From NCBI RefSeq assembly GCF_023078275.1, contig NC_062971.1, forward strand, positions 8,866,001 through 8,930,000: a stretch of 64,000 bases of DNA, written 5' to 3'. This document shows, piece after piece, positions 10,320 through 21,555 of this stretch. The DNA comes from Leguminivora glycinivorella. Taxonomy: Eukaryota; Arthropoda; Insecta; Lepidoptera; Tortricidae. Position 1 is the first letter of the stretch. The number at the start of each line of letters is the position of its first letter. The position numbers were made by a program, and so were the translations under genes. The notes under the pieces are model-generated. The model was not told the DNA's origin, searched no databases, and saw only the letters and a program-made list of their open reading frames with translations.

Positions 10320-13300
10320 TCACAGCGGTATTGGGCACAACTTGACCACAGGCCGCTTGTACAGTCCTGTGGCAGTGCGCACAGTGACCACACGACAGAT
10401 CCCGTCAGATCCGGGGTGTGTGTCAATGATGCGGCCCAAGGGCCACTTCATTGGACTCGTTTGCTCGTTTACAACGAGCACGAGCGTGCCGACTTGGACG
10501 TTAGGATGTTTGTAGTGCCACTTCATCCTCTGCTGGAGAGTATGCATATACTCCTTCGACCACTTGCTCCAGAAGTCCTGGTGCATCTTCTGTAGCAACT
10601 TCCAGCGTTGGAGAGGGCCGACACGAACGTCTGACAGGTCTTCCTCGGGCACTATCGACAAGGGTTCCGTGGTGAGGAAGTGACCTGGAGTCAGAGCTGA
10701 TAGGTCGTTTGGATCAGAGCTGAGAGGAGTGAGTGGCCTTGAGTTGAGCAGAGCTTCAACTTGGCTCAAGACCGTCGAGAATTCCTCATAGGTCAGCCGC
10801 TGATTGCCGATGACACGCGACAAGTGTGTTTTCACCGCCTTGATCCCAGCTTCAGCAAGGCCTGAGAAGTGTGGGCTACCCGGCGGGTTGAATTCAAACC
10901 TGATGCCATCGTGTGTAGCAGCGTCCTTCACTAGCCGTTGGAGGATGTTGCTTGCACCGACGAAGTTTTTCCCTTGGTCGGACACTAGACGACAGCATCG
11001 ACCACGACGCGACACAAACCGCCGAAGTGCGGCCAAGAATGCGTCTGATGACAATTCCGTGGCGAGCTCGATGTGGACCGCCTTTGTCGCAGTGCAGACA
11101 AAGACGCAGACGTAGCCCTTATAAGTCTTATTATTGCGACCGCGTCCACGGCCGAGGGCGATGTCAAAAGGCCCTCCAAAGTCGACCGCTGCGCTAGAGA
11201 AAGCCTTAAGCTGGTTTATTCGATAGGAAGGCAGATCCCCCATGAACGGCGCCGGGGCACCCAGTGGGCGTACCCGAAAGCACCTCAAACACTTCGATAC
11301 GACCGCATAAATAGCTCGTTTTGGACTCATAATCCAAAAGTGTTGCGCTAGCAGATTGTGGAGGGTTTGAACCCCTGGGTGCATGAACCGCTTGTGATAT
11401 TCGTCTATAAGAAGAAAGGTCAAACGATGGTCGCGAGGTAGAAGCAATGGATGCTTCACGTCGAAATCGAGAGAAGCTCGGGACAAGCGGCCGCCCACCC
11501 TAAGGAGACCCGCGTCATCCATGAATGGGGCCAATTTTCTAAAAGCTTTAGGAAGAGAGTTCGATAGGTTATTCGAAATTTTCTCCGCTTCCTCCGCGAA
11601 GCTATGCTGTTGCACGCAACGCACGAGAACCAAGAGTCCTTGCTGGATCTCGGGAGGTGTTAGAGGCCCGCTCAACAATTTGCTGGGCACCTTTTGGTTC
11701 TTCGCATTATTTGCGAAGCGGCGACAATACGCTATGATACGTTGAAGCGTCCGTAGCGACGAGAACCGCTCCATCAAGGACTCAAGTAGTGAGCTGTCGT
11801 TAGACACTACGAGAACCGTAATCCTCTCCTCGTCATGGAGAATATCCCTCTCTGGCTCTAGCGCCGACTTAGGCCAGCTTTCAGCAGGACGGCTGAGCCA
11901 AACTGGCCCGTTCCACCAACAGGTTTGGTTGACCAAATCGTGGGGAAGTAAACCCCGCGATCCGCAGTCCGCTGGGTTGTCGGTAGTTCTGACGTGATGC
12001 CATGATTCGGGAGGGATGATGTCCTGTATATGACTGACCCGGTTGGCCACAAACGTCTTCCATCTGGATGGACAAGACTTGATCCATGTCAACGTCACGC
12101 TTGAATCCGACCAAGCGAACACCTGGCCGACTGAGTGAAAAGGCTTCAAAGCTTCCACGACCGAAGCCATCAAGTCTGACAGTAGTACCGCTGCAAGCAA
12201 TTCAAGTCACGGCACTGTTAACTTACGCAGGGGCGCAACCTTAGATTTTGCGCAAACCAGCTGGACGTTGACCTTACCGGTCGCATCCACTGTGCGACAG
12301 TAGACGACGGCACAGAAGCCACGTTCTGAGGCGTCACAAAATCCATGGAGGTGTAGTATGTCGAATTCTCCAATTAAACGGCGAGGCACAGATACAGCGC
12401 TTCATGACGATAGCTGTGTCTTGAACTCGTGCCATTCTACCCTGATGCTTTCCGGGACATCTCCGTCCCAAGACACGCCAGAAACCCAAAGTAGCTGCAT
12501 CAGATACTTGGCTAGGAACGTTACGGGCGAAAGAAAACCCAGTGGATCGAAGATCCTAGCTATCTCCGACAGAATGGTGCGCTTGGTACATCGGCCGTCC
12601 GGAGTTGATGCAACACGGAAGCGAAAAGAATCCGATTGAGGTTGCCAAAGCAAGCCCAATATTTTGAGAGAAATGTCACTAATTTCTTCGAAGTTTTTGA
12701 AGTCCTCCGAGTACAAGTCGGTAGACGGGAGATTCTCCAGGAACTCACTACTATTGGAGGTCCACTTCCTCAGGTGGAAACCTCCCGACGACAAAATGTT
12801 CGTAAGTTCAGTCTGGAGTGAACGCGCCCGTTCGACAGAGTCCGCGCCAGTGACGACGTCGTCGACGTAGATGTCACGAGCGAGAACGGCTGAGCCTCCT
12901 GGGTATTCGGATGCAGCATCACTGGCAAGCTGAGCCATTGTGCGGAGAGCTTGGAATGGTGCGGCAGAGACCCCGTAGGTTACCGTTTTCAGGCGGTAGT
13001 CGCGGACAGGACCGACAGCAGAGGGTCACCATAAGATGCGTTGAAACTCAGCATCTTCTTCAGGAACCAGAATCTGTCTATACATCTGCTTCACGTCGCC
13101 TGTGAAGACCACGGCGTGCCAGCGAAAACGTATAAGCAGGTCGAAGATGTTGGTCTAAAGCTTGGGCCCAGCGAGGAGACTATTATTTAAGGACAACCCG
13201 TTGGCGTCCTTGGCACTTGCGTCAAAAACCACGCGAAGAGGCGTTGTGACAGAATCGCGCAGAATTCCATGGTGAGGAATGTAGTAGAAATGGCCTTCAC

Positions 13301-13763
13301 TGGTAGAAGGAGGTTCTACTGACTCCAGATGGCCGCGAGACTCATAGTCATCCATGAATTCCACATAAGCCCTTCTGAATTCGGGGTTAGAGCTCAATTT
13401 GCGTTCTAGCGACACGAAGCGTTTAAGAGCTATTTCGCGAGAGTTAAGGAAGGTAGGTTTGTTCGCAGGGTCGACAAACGGTAAAGGGACTACATACCTG
13501 CCTTCTTCGTTCCGATAATATTTTGTACGAAAGTAGTCTTCGCAGCGTTGGTCCTCCTCAGAGACGAAAGGTTTAGCTGGAGGACTGACGCTTTCCAACT
13601 CCCAGAATTTCTTAATAGAGTCATCAAGCGACAGAATCTGCGACGGACTCGACACGAAAAAACAATGTTTATTATTGTTACGATAGGATACCAGAGCACT
13701 GGTGGTGAGTTGAGTCCCATCACACTCACCCATAACGACCCATCCGTAGATAGTTTTCAACAA
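10320..13763 (-). pseudogene. BEL/Pao RT-RNase H-integrase region, four in-frame stops
   Basis: One reading phase runs the whole way. The RT covers about 13760-12210: TPLRVVFDASAKDANG, then VVFTGDVKQMYRQI, then the catalytic RDIYVDDVVTG. The RNase H region is around 12130-11870 (FAWSDSSVTLTWI and NPADCGSRG). The integrase has an HH-CC zinc end (YHKRFMHPG...KCLRC) and D,D,E positions in AVDFGGPF, SDQGKNF and LAEAGIKAVK. Stops interrupt it at 13155-13157 (TAG), 13026-13028, 12402-12404 and 12207-12209 (all TGA). At least three look like C-to-T changes of Gln or Arg codons. The terminal 626-codon stretch (10320-12200) is uninterrupted. Confidence 0.9.
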
Positions 13764-14638
13764 GGTAGGCTGTCCAGGCCCCCATGCCGTATACCAGGTA
13801 ACAATGATGATACAAAGACCTGGGCGTTAAGCAACAGGTCCACCGGGGCGAGCTTGGCGAAGTCAGGATCAGCCAGCGACAAATTCCTGATGTGCAACCA
13901 CCCCGACGAATCGACAGGCTGTGGAGGTTGATCAGCACATACAGGCGACAACACGAGAGAGTCAAGTTTAATACTCGAAGAAGAGGGATTGTTCCCTAGT
14001 GGTTTTATTTCACATGTTAGTGATCCGAAAGTTTGACAAGGCAGGTTGCCGATACCAAATACCGTATGTTGGCCAGTTGTTGCGAAGCCCAGCCTTTCTG
14101 CGCATGCTCTTGACATAAAATTGCATGCACTAGCCCCATCCAGCAGTACACGCACCGGTCGAAAGATACCAGAACTGTCCCGAATTAACACTTTGGCAGT
14201 TGCAAAGAAAATGGTATTGTCTCCTGCCGTTGCAGTCAAGACAGTATTATTACTGTTGCTATTACTGCTAGTACTAGGTGGGGCATCGACAGCCTTTGCT
14301 GGCGCTTCAATCTTTTTTGTGAAGTGCAACAGTTCATGATGTGAACGGTTGCACACCCTACAGCGACTAGCCTGACACGTTTTCACCCTATGTGAATCGG
14401 AAAAGCATAAGATGCACAGGCCCTTCTCCTTTATGAAGCTAAACCGAGCCTCGTCACTCAAGTTAAGGAACTTGCCACATTTATCGAGGCTATGCTGCCC
14501 CGTACAACAAATGCATTTTAATGTTGATGGAGTAGCGACAACAAGCGCAACTTTCCCCTTAGCTTGCGGTTTAACATTCGGGAAGCTGAAGCCTACCACT
14601 AAGGTTCGAGTTCTCCAGAGCCCTACTCCGCTTTTCAA
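13757..14638 (-). pseudogene. BEL/Pao zinc knuckles and aspartic protease
   Basis: Two Cys/His knuckle clusters come first (CICCTGQHSLDKC, then CILCF...C...CRVCNRSHHELLH), as in the nucleocapsid part of BEL/Pao gag. A protease segment follows, VRVLLDGASACNFMS. The usual retropepsin triad is D-S/T-G, but here it reads D-G-A, so this copy's protease may be inactive or the family may vary at this site. The frame ends at a TGA (13757) produced by a one-base shift, and the next frame picks up at 13763 with LKTIYGWVVMGE. Confidence 0.82.
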
Positions 14639-15458
14639 TAAAACCCTTTAACTCTTCGAACTTCGGGATGTCATTGTTAGACGCAAGCTGCAACTCAAAT
14701 GCCTCACGCGTGGCGACATCTAACTTTGACCACAGCAGGTAGTATAGCATAAAGTTTTTGTCTGGGAGGTTAAATTTCGATAGAATACTCAAGTTCTCAT
14801 TAAAGTTTATGACGACTCTTTCCAAATCCGTTTTATTCCTAACCGGCTCGCAGTGCAACAACTTTTCATAATACATGGCAGCTATTTGCCTCTTCCGGTC
14901 ATAATAGTTGGACAGTGTCTCATAAGCGCACCCATAGTTATCCCCTGACAGAGGGAAACTCTTAATCAGATTATATGCAGAACCCTGGACACTTGATAAT
15001 AAATAGTGTAACTTTTCCACACTGCTTATTGTGTTCCGAGTGTGGATAAGCGAGTCGAACAACTCTTTGAAAGAGATCCAATTTTCTAATTTCCCATCAA
15101 ACGGTTTTATAGTTATCTTTGGAAGCTTAGCTAAATTTGTTTCAAGCGCCAATGGTTTCACTTCCGACGTGTCACCTACCCTAGCCAACTGCCTTAACCT
15201 ACACTTAACTAATTTCAACTTACTTTCGAACTCTTTAGTGACCTCGTACTCTTCTTCCCGTTTGGCGGGTAACAACGCCCGCAAAATCCGTAACTGCGCG
15301 TTGTGGAAGTCTCTTTCCAGATCTTTAATGTCGGACTCGTCATAACCTTCCAATCCCGACGCCTCAATATTCTCAAGACGGAAAATTGCATATCCCCGCG
15401 CTACACGGAACATGTCCACTGTCGCGGGCTCGATATCAGTATCCTCGCGGTCACTCAT
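14571..15458 (-). pseudogene. BEL/Pao gag region (DUF1759-like)
   Basis: The likely start is the ATG at 15456-15458 (MSDREDTD). An in-frame upstream extension to 15521 encodes a hydrophobic stretch that is probably leader sequence. The body holds the LPKITIKPFDGKLENWISF signature of the gag-like domain in BEL/Pao polyproteins, which forms the particle that packages element RNA. The frame ends at 14571, and the zinc-knuckle region continues in another frame from about 14638. A frameshift therefore separates gag from the rest of a protein that is usually one continuous polyprotein in this family. Confidence 0.82.
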
Positions 15459-15794
15459 ATTAATTAAAAGTATTAAAACTGCAGTAAATAACACAAACAC
15501 GGCAGAAATAAACCAGAGCAATTATTATAACCTTTCGACAAAACACCGCGAAGCAACTGACACTGACAGTTGATTGACGTTGACAACTGCGACAATGTTG
15601 CCAGTATTAATTATGGTGAACGAATGGTTCAGTAAAGGCGCTACTACACGACTTACAACTTTCTTGCTCACCCTCGACTTTTTTATGACTTTTATAAGTC
15701 TACCCTAAACAAAAATAACAAATGATATGACCAAGCTAATTTGAATAAGCAACAAACGAGAAACGACAAAACCAACGGTCACTATTCAAATTAT

Positions 15795-15812
15795 TCGGTT
15801 CGAAGACCAAAA
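15795..15812 (-). promoter_or_regulatory. Candidate tRNA primer-binding site of BEL/Pao
   Basis: Three bases after the 5' LTR the minus strand reads TGGTCTTCGAACCGAA. A PBS normally begins with TGG, the complement of a tRNA CCA end, and lies within a few bases of the LTR. The primer tRNA could not be assigned, because the spacing to the T-loop-like TTCGAA is unusual. Confidence 0.5.
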
Positions 15813-16371
15813 TGTTTAATAACGATAGAGTGGACTGTAGGAAAATTCGAGAAATTGGGGGGCGACAGGGAGTCAAGATTTAGGGAGTCAGTTGGGCAAG
15901 AAAGTTGCGTTATATTATGAAAATGGTGTTACTAAATGGATGAACTAAGTGTGAAATAGTTTTATATAATAAGATTACCTTTCGACGCGCCGATGATGGG
16001 ACTGAATCGCTGGTCACCGTTGAAGACCTCGGGCTGGATTCTGGCTGTCCTTTGTCGCTCGCTAGAAAGTAGGCTAAGAACCGTTACCTCTAGTCGTTCA
16101 ACTTAGCCCTCGATTCTGCCGCTCGACGGTCTCCGGGCCTCTCCTGATACACTACACTGATTCTAGCTAGTTTAAATGTTTGGCAGTAGCACTTTTACTG
16201 AACGGCGCGAGAGTTAGTAATGAAAGCGATAGCGAGAGATGTGCACTGGTAGTCGTTCGGTGACAAACTGACTGTCAGTTTTCAACTGACAGCGATTCAA
16301 AAAATGTTAGTGTTGCCACGATAAATGCAAAATAATCCTATAAAATGAAAATGCAAGGTCAAAGCTGAACA
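15813..16371 (-). repeat. BEL/Pao 5' LTR
   Basis: The upstream LTR for the minus-strand element. It would hold its promoter and polyadenylation signal, although I did not locate either with confidence. It matches 9659-10215 apart from a few changes and is followed on the coding side by a candidate primer-binding site. Confidence 0.92.
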
Positions 16372-16491
16372 AGAATTATTAAATATTTGATAATTAACAA
16401 GATTATTATTATTAATACATACAATAGACATCATTTATTTGCAATTACAATATAATCAATGTGATATAATTTAAACATTTTTGCAGTGGCA

Positions 16492-16997
16492 TTAGTATTC
16501 ATTATTTAAGTATTCCTTTATGCTGTACAATGTTTTATCTAGTAGCAATTTCTTTACTTGGCGACTGAAAGTGTTGACATTAGTTTCGGCTTTAGTTCGT
16601 TTTGGTAGCTTATTATATAATTTCTGAGCCATTATCTTAGGACATTTTTTTGTAATATTTAATCTACATTTTACTGGTCTCAGATCATCTGGATATCTTG
16701 TTGGGCGTGCACTTATATCCTTAGTACATACAAATTCACTTTGGTTTCTTCTCACATATAATAATACCTCATAGATATATATTGATACGGATGTCAGAAT
16801 TCCTAGATTTTTAAAGTGGCCCCTACAACTATATCTATACTTTGCATTAGCTAAGATCCTAACGGCACGTTTCTGCATTTTAAGAACTCGCTCGAAATCT
16901 GTTGCGTTTCCCCACAATATAATTCCGTAGGAGATGATTGAGTGGACATAGGCGTAATAAGCTTCCTTAAGATTATTATTCGAGATAAGTGGTCTTA
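16492..16997 (-). pseudogene. Jockey-like LINE RT, C-terminal fragment
   Basis: The minus-strand frame carries AYYAYVHSIISYGIILWGN, then LKMQKRAVRILA and an AQKLYNKLP block. This is the C-terminal, post-catalytic region typical of jockey/CR1-group reverse transcriptases. It ends at a stop near 16492 and is followed by an A/T-rich 3' UTR that continues across the BEL/Pao insertion. No catalytic domain is present, so this is a 5'-truncated dead copy. Jockey against CR1 cannot be decided by eye. Confidence 0.8.
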
Positions 16998-17590
16998 ACT
17001 GATACACATACAAGGGAGGACGAAATCAACATCCGAACTCAAAACACCTTACGCTGCAGTGCTGCTCTCCACAAGGTCTTGGTGTCCAAGCTTCTTAGTA
17101 GACACACAAAACTACGGATCTATAAGACCGTGATCCGCCCCATTTTAATGTATGGGTGTGAGGCTTGGACACTAACACTCAAGGAGGAAAACAGCCTCCT
17201 ACTAACAGAACGTAAGGTGTTCAGGAAGATTCTGGGACCCGTGAAAAGAGACGATGGCAGTTGGAGAATCCGAAAAAATGCCGAAATTGAACATCTTATA
17301 GCCGAACCGAATATAATAGGTGAGACCAAGGCACATCGTCTCCGCTGGCTTGGCCATCTTATAAGGATGGGTGAGGATCGGGCAGTCAAGAGAGCCTATC
17401 TGGGTTGTCCAACTGGACGCCGTCCCGCTGGCCATCCTAAATATCGTTGGGCAGATAGAGTGGAAGCAGATCTCCGTGAACTCGGCGTTAACGAGGGCTG
17501 GCGAGAGGTCGCTCTGGACCGCGTAAAGTGGCGTGCTCTTGTGTTGGAGGCCAAGACTCACTTTGGGTCGTCGCGCCAACAAAGTAAGTA
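16998..17590 (+). pseudogene. RTE reverse transcriptase, right half (C-terminal domain)
   Basis: The same RTE protein resumes at the second ACTGAT (16998-17003), in the same phase as the left half. It continues through TREDEINIRTQN, a RPILMYGCEAWTL block and the RTE C-terminal GRRPAGHPKYRWADRVE and VALDRVKWRALV segments to a stop near the 3' end. This half has no internal lesion. The gene is dead through its 5' truncation and the insertion. Confidence 0.82.
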
Positions 17591-17603
17591 AGTATTAGTT
17601 CTA

Positions 17604-17951
17604 ATCTTAAGCTAATGTTCAACACAATTTTTTTGTTATGAATAAATGAAATGAAATGAAATTACGGAATTATGAATGCTAATGAATTAAATATTACTAT
17701 TAATTACTATTACATTAAATAAATTGATACTGATGATTTATGATATGCGTAATGCACGTCAACTTTGATACAATATTGAATATTTAAATAAAAAAATATG
17801 CAAAGTGAATATATTATTTGGCAATTATTATGAATTAATTAAAATTATTAAATGAAAATTACTGAAAATGAACTCAAAAAAATAGGTTCAAAAACTTGGG
17901 CGTTTTTGAACATTTCATAACAAACATATTGAAAACATAGGCATGTTTTTT
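17604..17951. other. Older LINE 3' tail and AT-rich DNA
   Basis: GAATAAATGAAATGAAATGAAATT near 17640-17665 looks like the 3' tail of another, older LINE into which the RTE element inserted. The rest is AT-rich without features. Confidence 0.35.
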
Positions 17952-18175
17952 TAGGACATTCTTACGCAAATTGAATGAGTCCCACGGTAAGATCAAGAAG
18001 GCTTGTGTTGCGGGTGCTCAGACAACGATATAATTATATAATATACAAATACTTATATACATAGAAAACATCCATGACTCAGGAACAAATATCTGTGCTC
18101 ATGCTCATCACACAAATAAATGCCCTTACCGGGATTCGAACCCAGGACCGCGGCTTAGCAGGCAGGGTCACTACT
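17952..18175 (-). repeat. tRNA-related SINE, minus strand
   Basis: On the minus strand a tRNA-like box B (GGTTCGAATCCCGG) near 18130 is followed by a body with ATTTGTTCCTGAGTCATGGATG and ACACAAGCCTTCTTGATCTTACC. The same box B/body pair appears, truncated, at 50385-50490. The tRNA-like part is not foldable into a complete tRNA, so this is a SINE, not a tRNA gene. Confidence 0.65.
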
Positions 18176-18652
18176 AGGGATTGAACCTACATTGTACTAG
18201 TTTCATTCATACGACTTTGATGAATCCATCTGTGACCGCTGTCTGTTACTGCCCACGCTACCAAAACAAATAATATCCTACCGACTTTTGAAACCTGTTT
18301 AGCAAATTCAACATCATCCCTTTAACTTATATTTAAGTATTCTAATTTAGAACAAATCTAACTTTGCAATACCGTCCGTGAGCTGAAGTAGTCAAAGAAC
18401 ATTAATATTTAAATAAAGTGAGAGGCCGCGGCGGTAAACAATGATTAAATATTACCGCGCCAATTATTAGCCCATCATTATAAAATTATTATACCTATGT
18501 GTAATGAGTGTTTCCCATTGTTAAAGCTAGTTCGATTATGTTCACCTTTGGAAAGCAGACTTCTGGTTACAGGGCATAATACTCCAATTCGAACTGAAAA
18601 ATGGAATAAATGTCATTCAATTATAATCTTAGGCTAAATAGGTCCTTATAAC

Positions 18653-18831
18653 CCATACTAATATTATAAATGGGAAAGTGTGTGTGTCTGTTTCTTTGTC
18701 TGTCTTTCACGGCAAAACGGAGCGACGAATTGACGTGATTTTTTTAAGTGGAGATAGTTGAAGGGATGGAAAGTGGCAAAGGCTACATGTTGTCTCTTTC
18801 TAACGCGAGGTAAGCCGCGGGAAAAAGCTAG
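18653..18831 (+). mobile_element. Non-autonomous Helitron, ~180 bp
   Basis: It begins at CATACTAATATTATAAATGGG (the family start normally reads TCCATAC) and ends GTAAGCCGCGGGAAAAAGCTAG followed by T. The GC-rich 3' hairpin, CTAG terminus and insertion before T are Helitron hallmarks. Other copies in the window are at 26774, 34820, 35067, 39705 and 61062. Confidence 0.78.
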
Positions 18832-21228
18832 TACTGTTATAAAAATAAATCAAACTAAACATATAAAAAATTACCTACTTTTATATTTTTTGTTTCGCGA
18901 GCTTTATTCTTACTGTACTTTCTTGCTACGATCGTACCTGCAGGTAACACCGGGTACCTACTTGCAGCGAGAAACTTGAAACGCATGCTTGAAATAAAAT
19001 AAAATAAACGAGTATAAATAATAAACTCCATTAATGTAATAATGTAACAATATTTACGTAATGTAAACATATTGTAACTAAACCTCCGCTCACCATACTT
19101 ATTTACTTACTTACTTACTTGACTAATCAACAGTATAGCTAACTCCCATTTAAATATACCCCGTAAATTTGGCCTTGTGATCGTCCAGCGTGAGTATGTA
19201 GAACCCTTCGATGTGAACCGCGATAACCTAGATCCTTTAATGAGTATCAGCTGTATTTTTGACTAATATTTAAATTTTTATTTTAAAGAAGAATAAAGGC
19301 TATTGTAGCATAATAATATAGTGTTATAAAAGAGTATTTTATCAGATTTAGGCCTAGAAAGTTATATGTGAGAAAATTAATGACGTAATGAAGAAAATTT
19401 TAGAATAAAAGTTAGTGTGTGAAACATACATGAAATAAATATTAAAAAATATTTTGGTAATCATCCGCTACGCCTTATTAGTGGTCCCGGCTTGGGCAAG
19501 GGCTTGCGATACGGTATGGGACCCCTGACCTGATCAAACCACTTTATCAGGATCCTAAGCAAGTAAGCCTGAAGGCTATCTATCTACGAACTAACCCCCT
19601 TTTTGTTTTGTTCCTTTTTCCCTAGCTAAACCCCCCGTTCCCCAATACTGCTAATAGACCATAACTTCTCGATCTTTCTAATGTTTTATTGAAACACCGA
19701 GCAGTTGCTAACTTTTATAAAACTAAGTAAGTCAAACTTATCTAAGCTTTCCATCAGTGGACGGCGCTCGCTTGCCACTGGGCCCTATAACAAACCTATA
19801 CTTTTATTCCAAAGAATAGTTTGTTTCCCTAACCAACTTGATAGAATTTACCTTGAAAAACCAGTTAGCAACACTAAGTGTCCCGCAGCCACACCGAAAG
19901 ATCAGAAATTGCTACCACAATTATTAATTTCACTCAAATAAATTAAGTAATAAGAGTTTTTATAAATTACCAGTTTTACCACATATTTTAAGATAGTAAA
20001 CACCACATTTAAAGTCCATTAAAACCATAATAGTAGTAGTTAAATTATTTCTCCATAATACACGTTGACCAATTATATTCCAAGACCAATCATAAAAGAA
20101 CTCTACTTTCATAGAAATAGTGTGTGACTCTACCCTAATCCTATCGTTTCCCTACTCTAGCATATCTGAAACACAGACCGTCACTTACCATAGATCTTGT
20201 GTTCAGAATATGTACAAGTGTATCCCTACCATAAGCTGTACAGTTCAGCCAGCGAAGCTGAGATAGGCAACCTATAGGCTTGAGTTGGTTAGACGCCCCC
20301 CTCTGCTTTTGCCCGCGGGCTAGGGTAGCAGAGAGTAGATCGCCCTATCCGTGTATATATCCAGTATTCTAGGACACACCAGTACCAGCCACATGGGAGA
20401 CCCAGCTACGATCAAACTTTACTTAGATATGGATCAATCACAACCGAAATCCCCAGCGACCAACGCCAGCATGAACCAGAGCACCGAGTAAATAAATATA
20501 TATATATAAATAAATATAAATATATATAGGACCCGAGCCTCAAATACTGCCGACTTCAGTGAGCAAGGATTACTCCTAATGTCTTTCGTCAATCGTGAAA
20601 GTCCTCACTTCCATCTAACAGTTGGACTCTTTGAGACCGGTGAGAAAATACGCTTTTGTAAGTATAAAAAACGTCCAAGCCTCCACTTGGAACAAAAAGA
20701 CCCCTAAACGCCTTATGTTTAACAGCCGCAAGGTATAAAGCGCTTAGCCGGACAACAGTCTGTCACAAACAATGATCTGGCTTATAACTTTCACAAAATA
20801 ACACCTTAGAAAATTACTAAGTTCAATTTTACTGACCATATAAACAAACGAGTGAAGTTTCCTTTATGTGCTATAATCTAAGCTTAGTTTTGCAAGAATT
20901 ACTCCCTACAAAACCAAACACAGACTTATCTCCAGGCACCAGCTATACATCAACCCAGTCTTTGTATTGCTTGACGGCGCTCACGAAACAAAGCACAGAA
21001 AACTTCACTATACACATTAATTTAAATGTAACACTACACTATAAATAGAACACTAAAATAACCCCACAACTGACGGTAAAGCAATTCCACCACAGATCTA
21101 AGTTCAACTGTACGACGATATTGTCCCCGCACAATCAAACAGAGACACAATTTCAAAGTTTACAATCACTTAGAATAATTTCCAAGTAAAAACAAACAGA
21201 GAAATAATAGCAGAACAACTTCACTCAC
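18832..21228. other. Gene-free stretch
   Basis: No protein-like frame or RNA gene is seen. The region at 19450-20590 is less AT-rich than its surroundings, with unusual C-rich runs (AACCCCCTTTTT, AAACCCCCCGTTCCCC) and TATATA tracts around 20500. It may be an unclassified repeat. On the minus strand it would be the intron downstream of the possible promoter at 21229-21316. Confidence 0.35.
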
Positions 21229-21316
21229 CAGTATAACACACGAAAGCCAGAGACACTGTTAGTCTTGTAGATATTTTAAGAATGACCCGCGTCGGCTCGC
21301 TCCGACCCTTTTATAG
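21229..21316 (-). promoter_or_regulatory. Possible TATA/Inr promoter with first exon and splice donor
   Basis: On the minus strand CTATAAAAG (21308-21316) is followed, with the TATA T 32 bp upstream of it, by a TCATT initiator whose A is at 21283. A 55-nt leader without ATG then ends at CTG|GTGAGTG, a strong splice donor (exon end 21229). This fits the core-promoter layout of an insect TATA gene. No downstream coding exon was recognised between here and 18.8 kb, so the gene is unknown. The arrangement could also be chance or part of a repeat. Confidence 0.4.
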
Positions 21317-21324
21317 CCTTTAAT

Positions 21325-21555
21325 CCAGACATAATACGGACTGCAGACGTTTTGCAGACATACCGCGGACTGCAGACGTTTTGCAGACACAATACAGACG
21401 TTTTACAGACATAACGCGGACTGCAGACGTTTTGCAGACACAATGCAGACGTTTTACAGACATAACGCGGACTGCAGACGTTTTGCAGACACAATACAGA
21501 CGTTTTACAGACATAATGCGGACTGCAGACATACCGCAGACACAATACAGACAGA
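21325..21555. repeat. Minisatellite, ~51-bp period
   Basis: About four copies of a unit built from GCAGACGTTTTGCAGACACA and CAGACGTTTTACAGACATAA blocks with GCGGACT. It lies directly upstream of the possible minus-strand TATA box. Frames through it give Cys-rich repeats, but these are by-products of the repeat. Confidence 0.85.

Larger units (their letters stand above)
9659..16371 (-). mobile_element. BEL/Pao LTR retrotransposon, complete but decayed
   Basis: Two LTRs of 557 and 559 bp flank a minus-strand gag-protease-RT-RNase H-integrase region. The LTRs begin TGTT and end AACA on the plus strand. A 5-bp duplication AGAAT flanks the insertion (9654-9658 and 16372-16376), the usual length for BEL/Pao. 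The order of domains and the A17-type peptidase and DUF1759-like gag region identify the family. Two frameshifts and four in-frame stops disrupt the coding region, so this copy cannot make its own proteins. Confidence 0.93.
9542..16997 (-). mobile_element. Jockey-like LINE, 5'-truncated, split by BEL/Pao
   Basis: A minus-strand LINE inserted into the RTE element with a 6-bp duplication ACTGAT (9536-9541 and 16998-17003). Its 3' tail on the left is a short GATTCA array (CTGAAT on the sense strand) at 9541-9570. The 5'-truncated end is at 16997. The BEL/Pao element at 9659-16371 sits inside its 3' UTR, so only 9542-9658 and 16372-16997 belong to it. Confidence 0.8.
9171..17590 (+). mobile_element. 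RTE-type LINE, 5'-truncated, split by nested insertions
   Basis: The outermost element of the nest. It is flanked by a perfect 13-bp duplication AGTATTAGTTCTA at 9158-9170 and 17591-17603. The element starts inside the RT domain and ends with a very short 3' region finishing in GTAAGTAAGTA, as usual for RTE elements. It is split after 9541 by the jockey-like element that occupies 9542-16997. Confidence 0.85.

Noticed and set aside
10804..11351. Plus-strand frames opposite the BEL/Pao integrase
   Set aside because: Antisense shadows of a well-supported minus-strand gene; no domain of their own.
12338..12639. Plus-strand frame opposite the BEL/Pao RT
   Set aside because: Antisense shadow; the opposing strand carries RT motifs in a consistent phase.
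18110..18160. tRNA gene from the GGTTCGAATCCC box
   Set aside because: No matching acceptor or anticodon stems; continues into a SINE body shared with 50385-50490.
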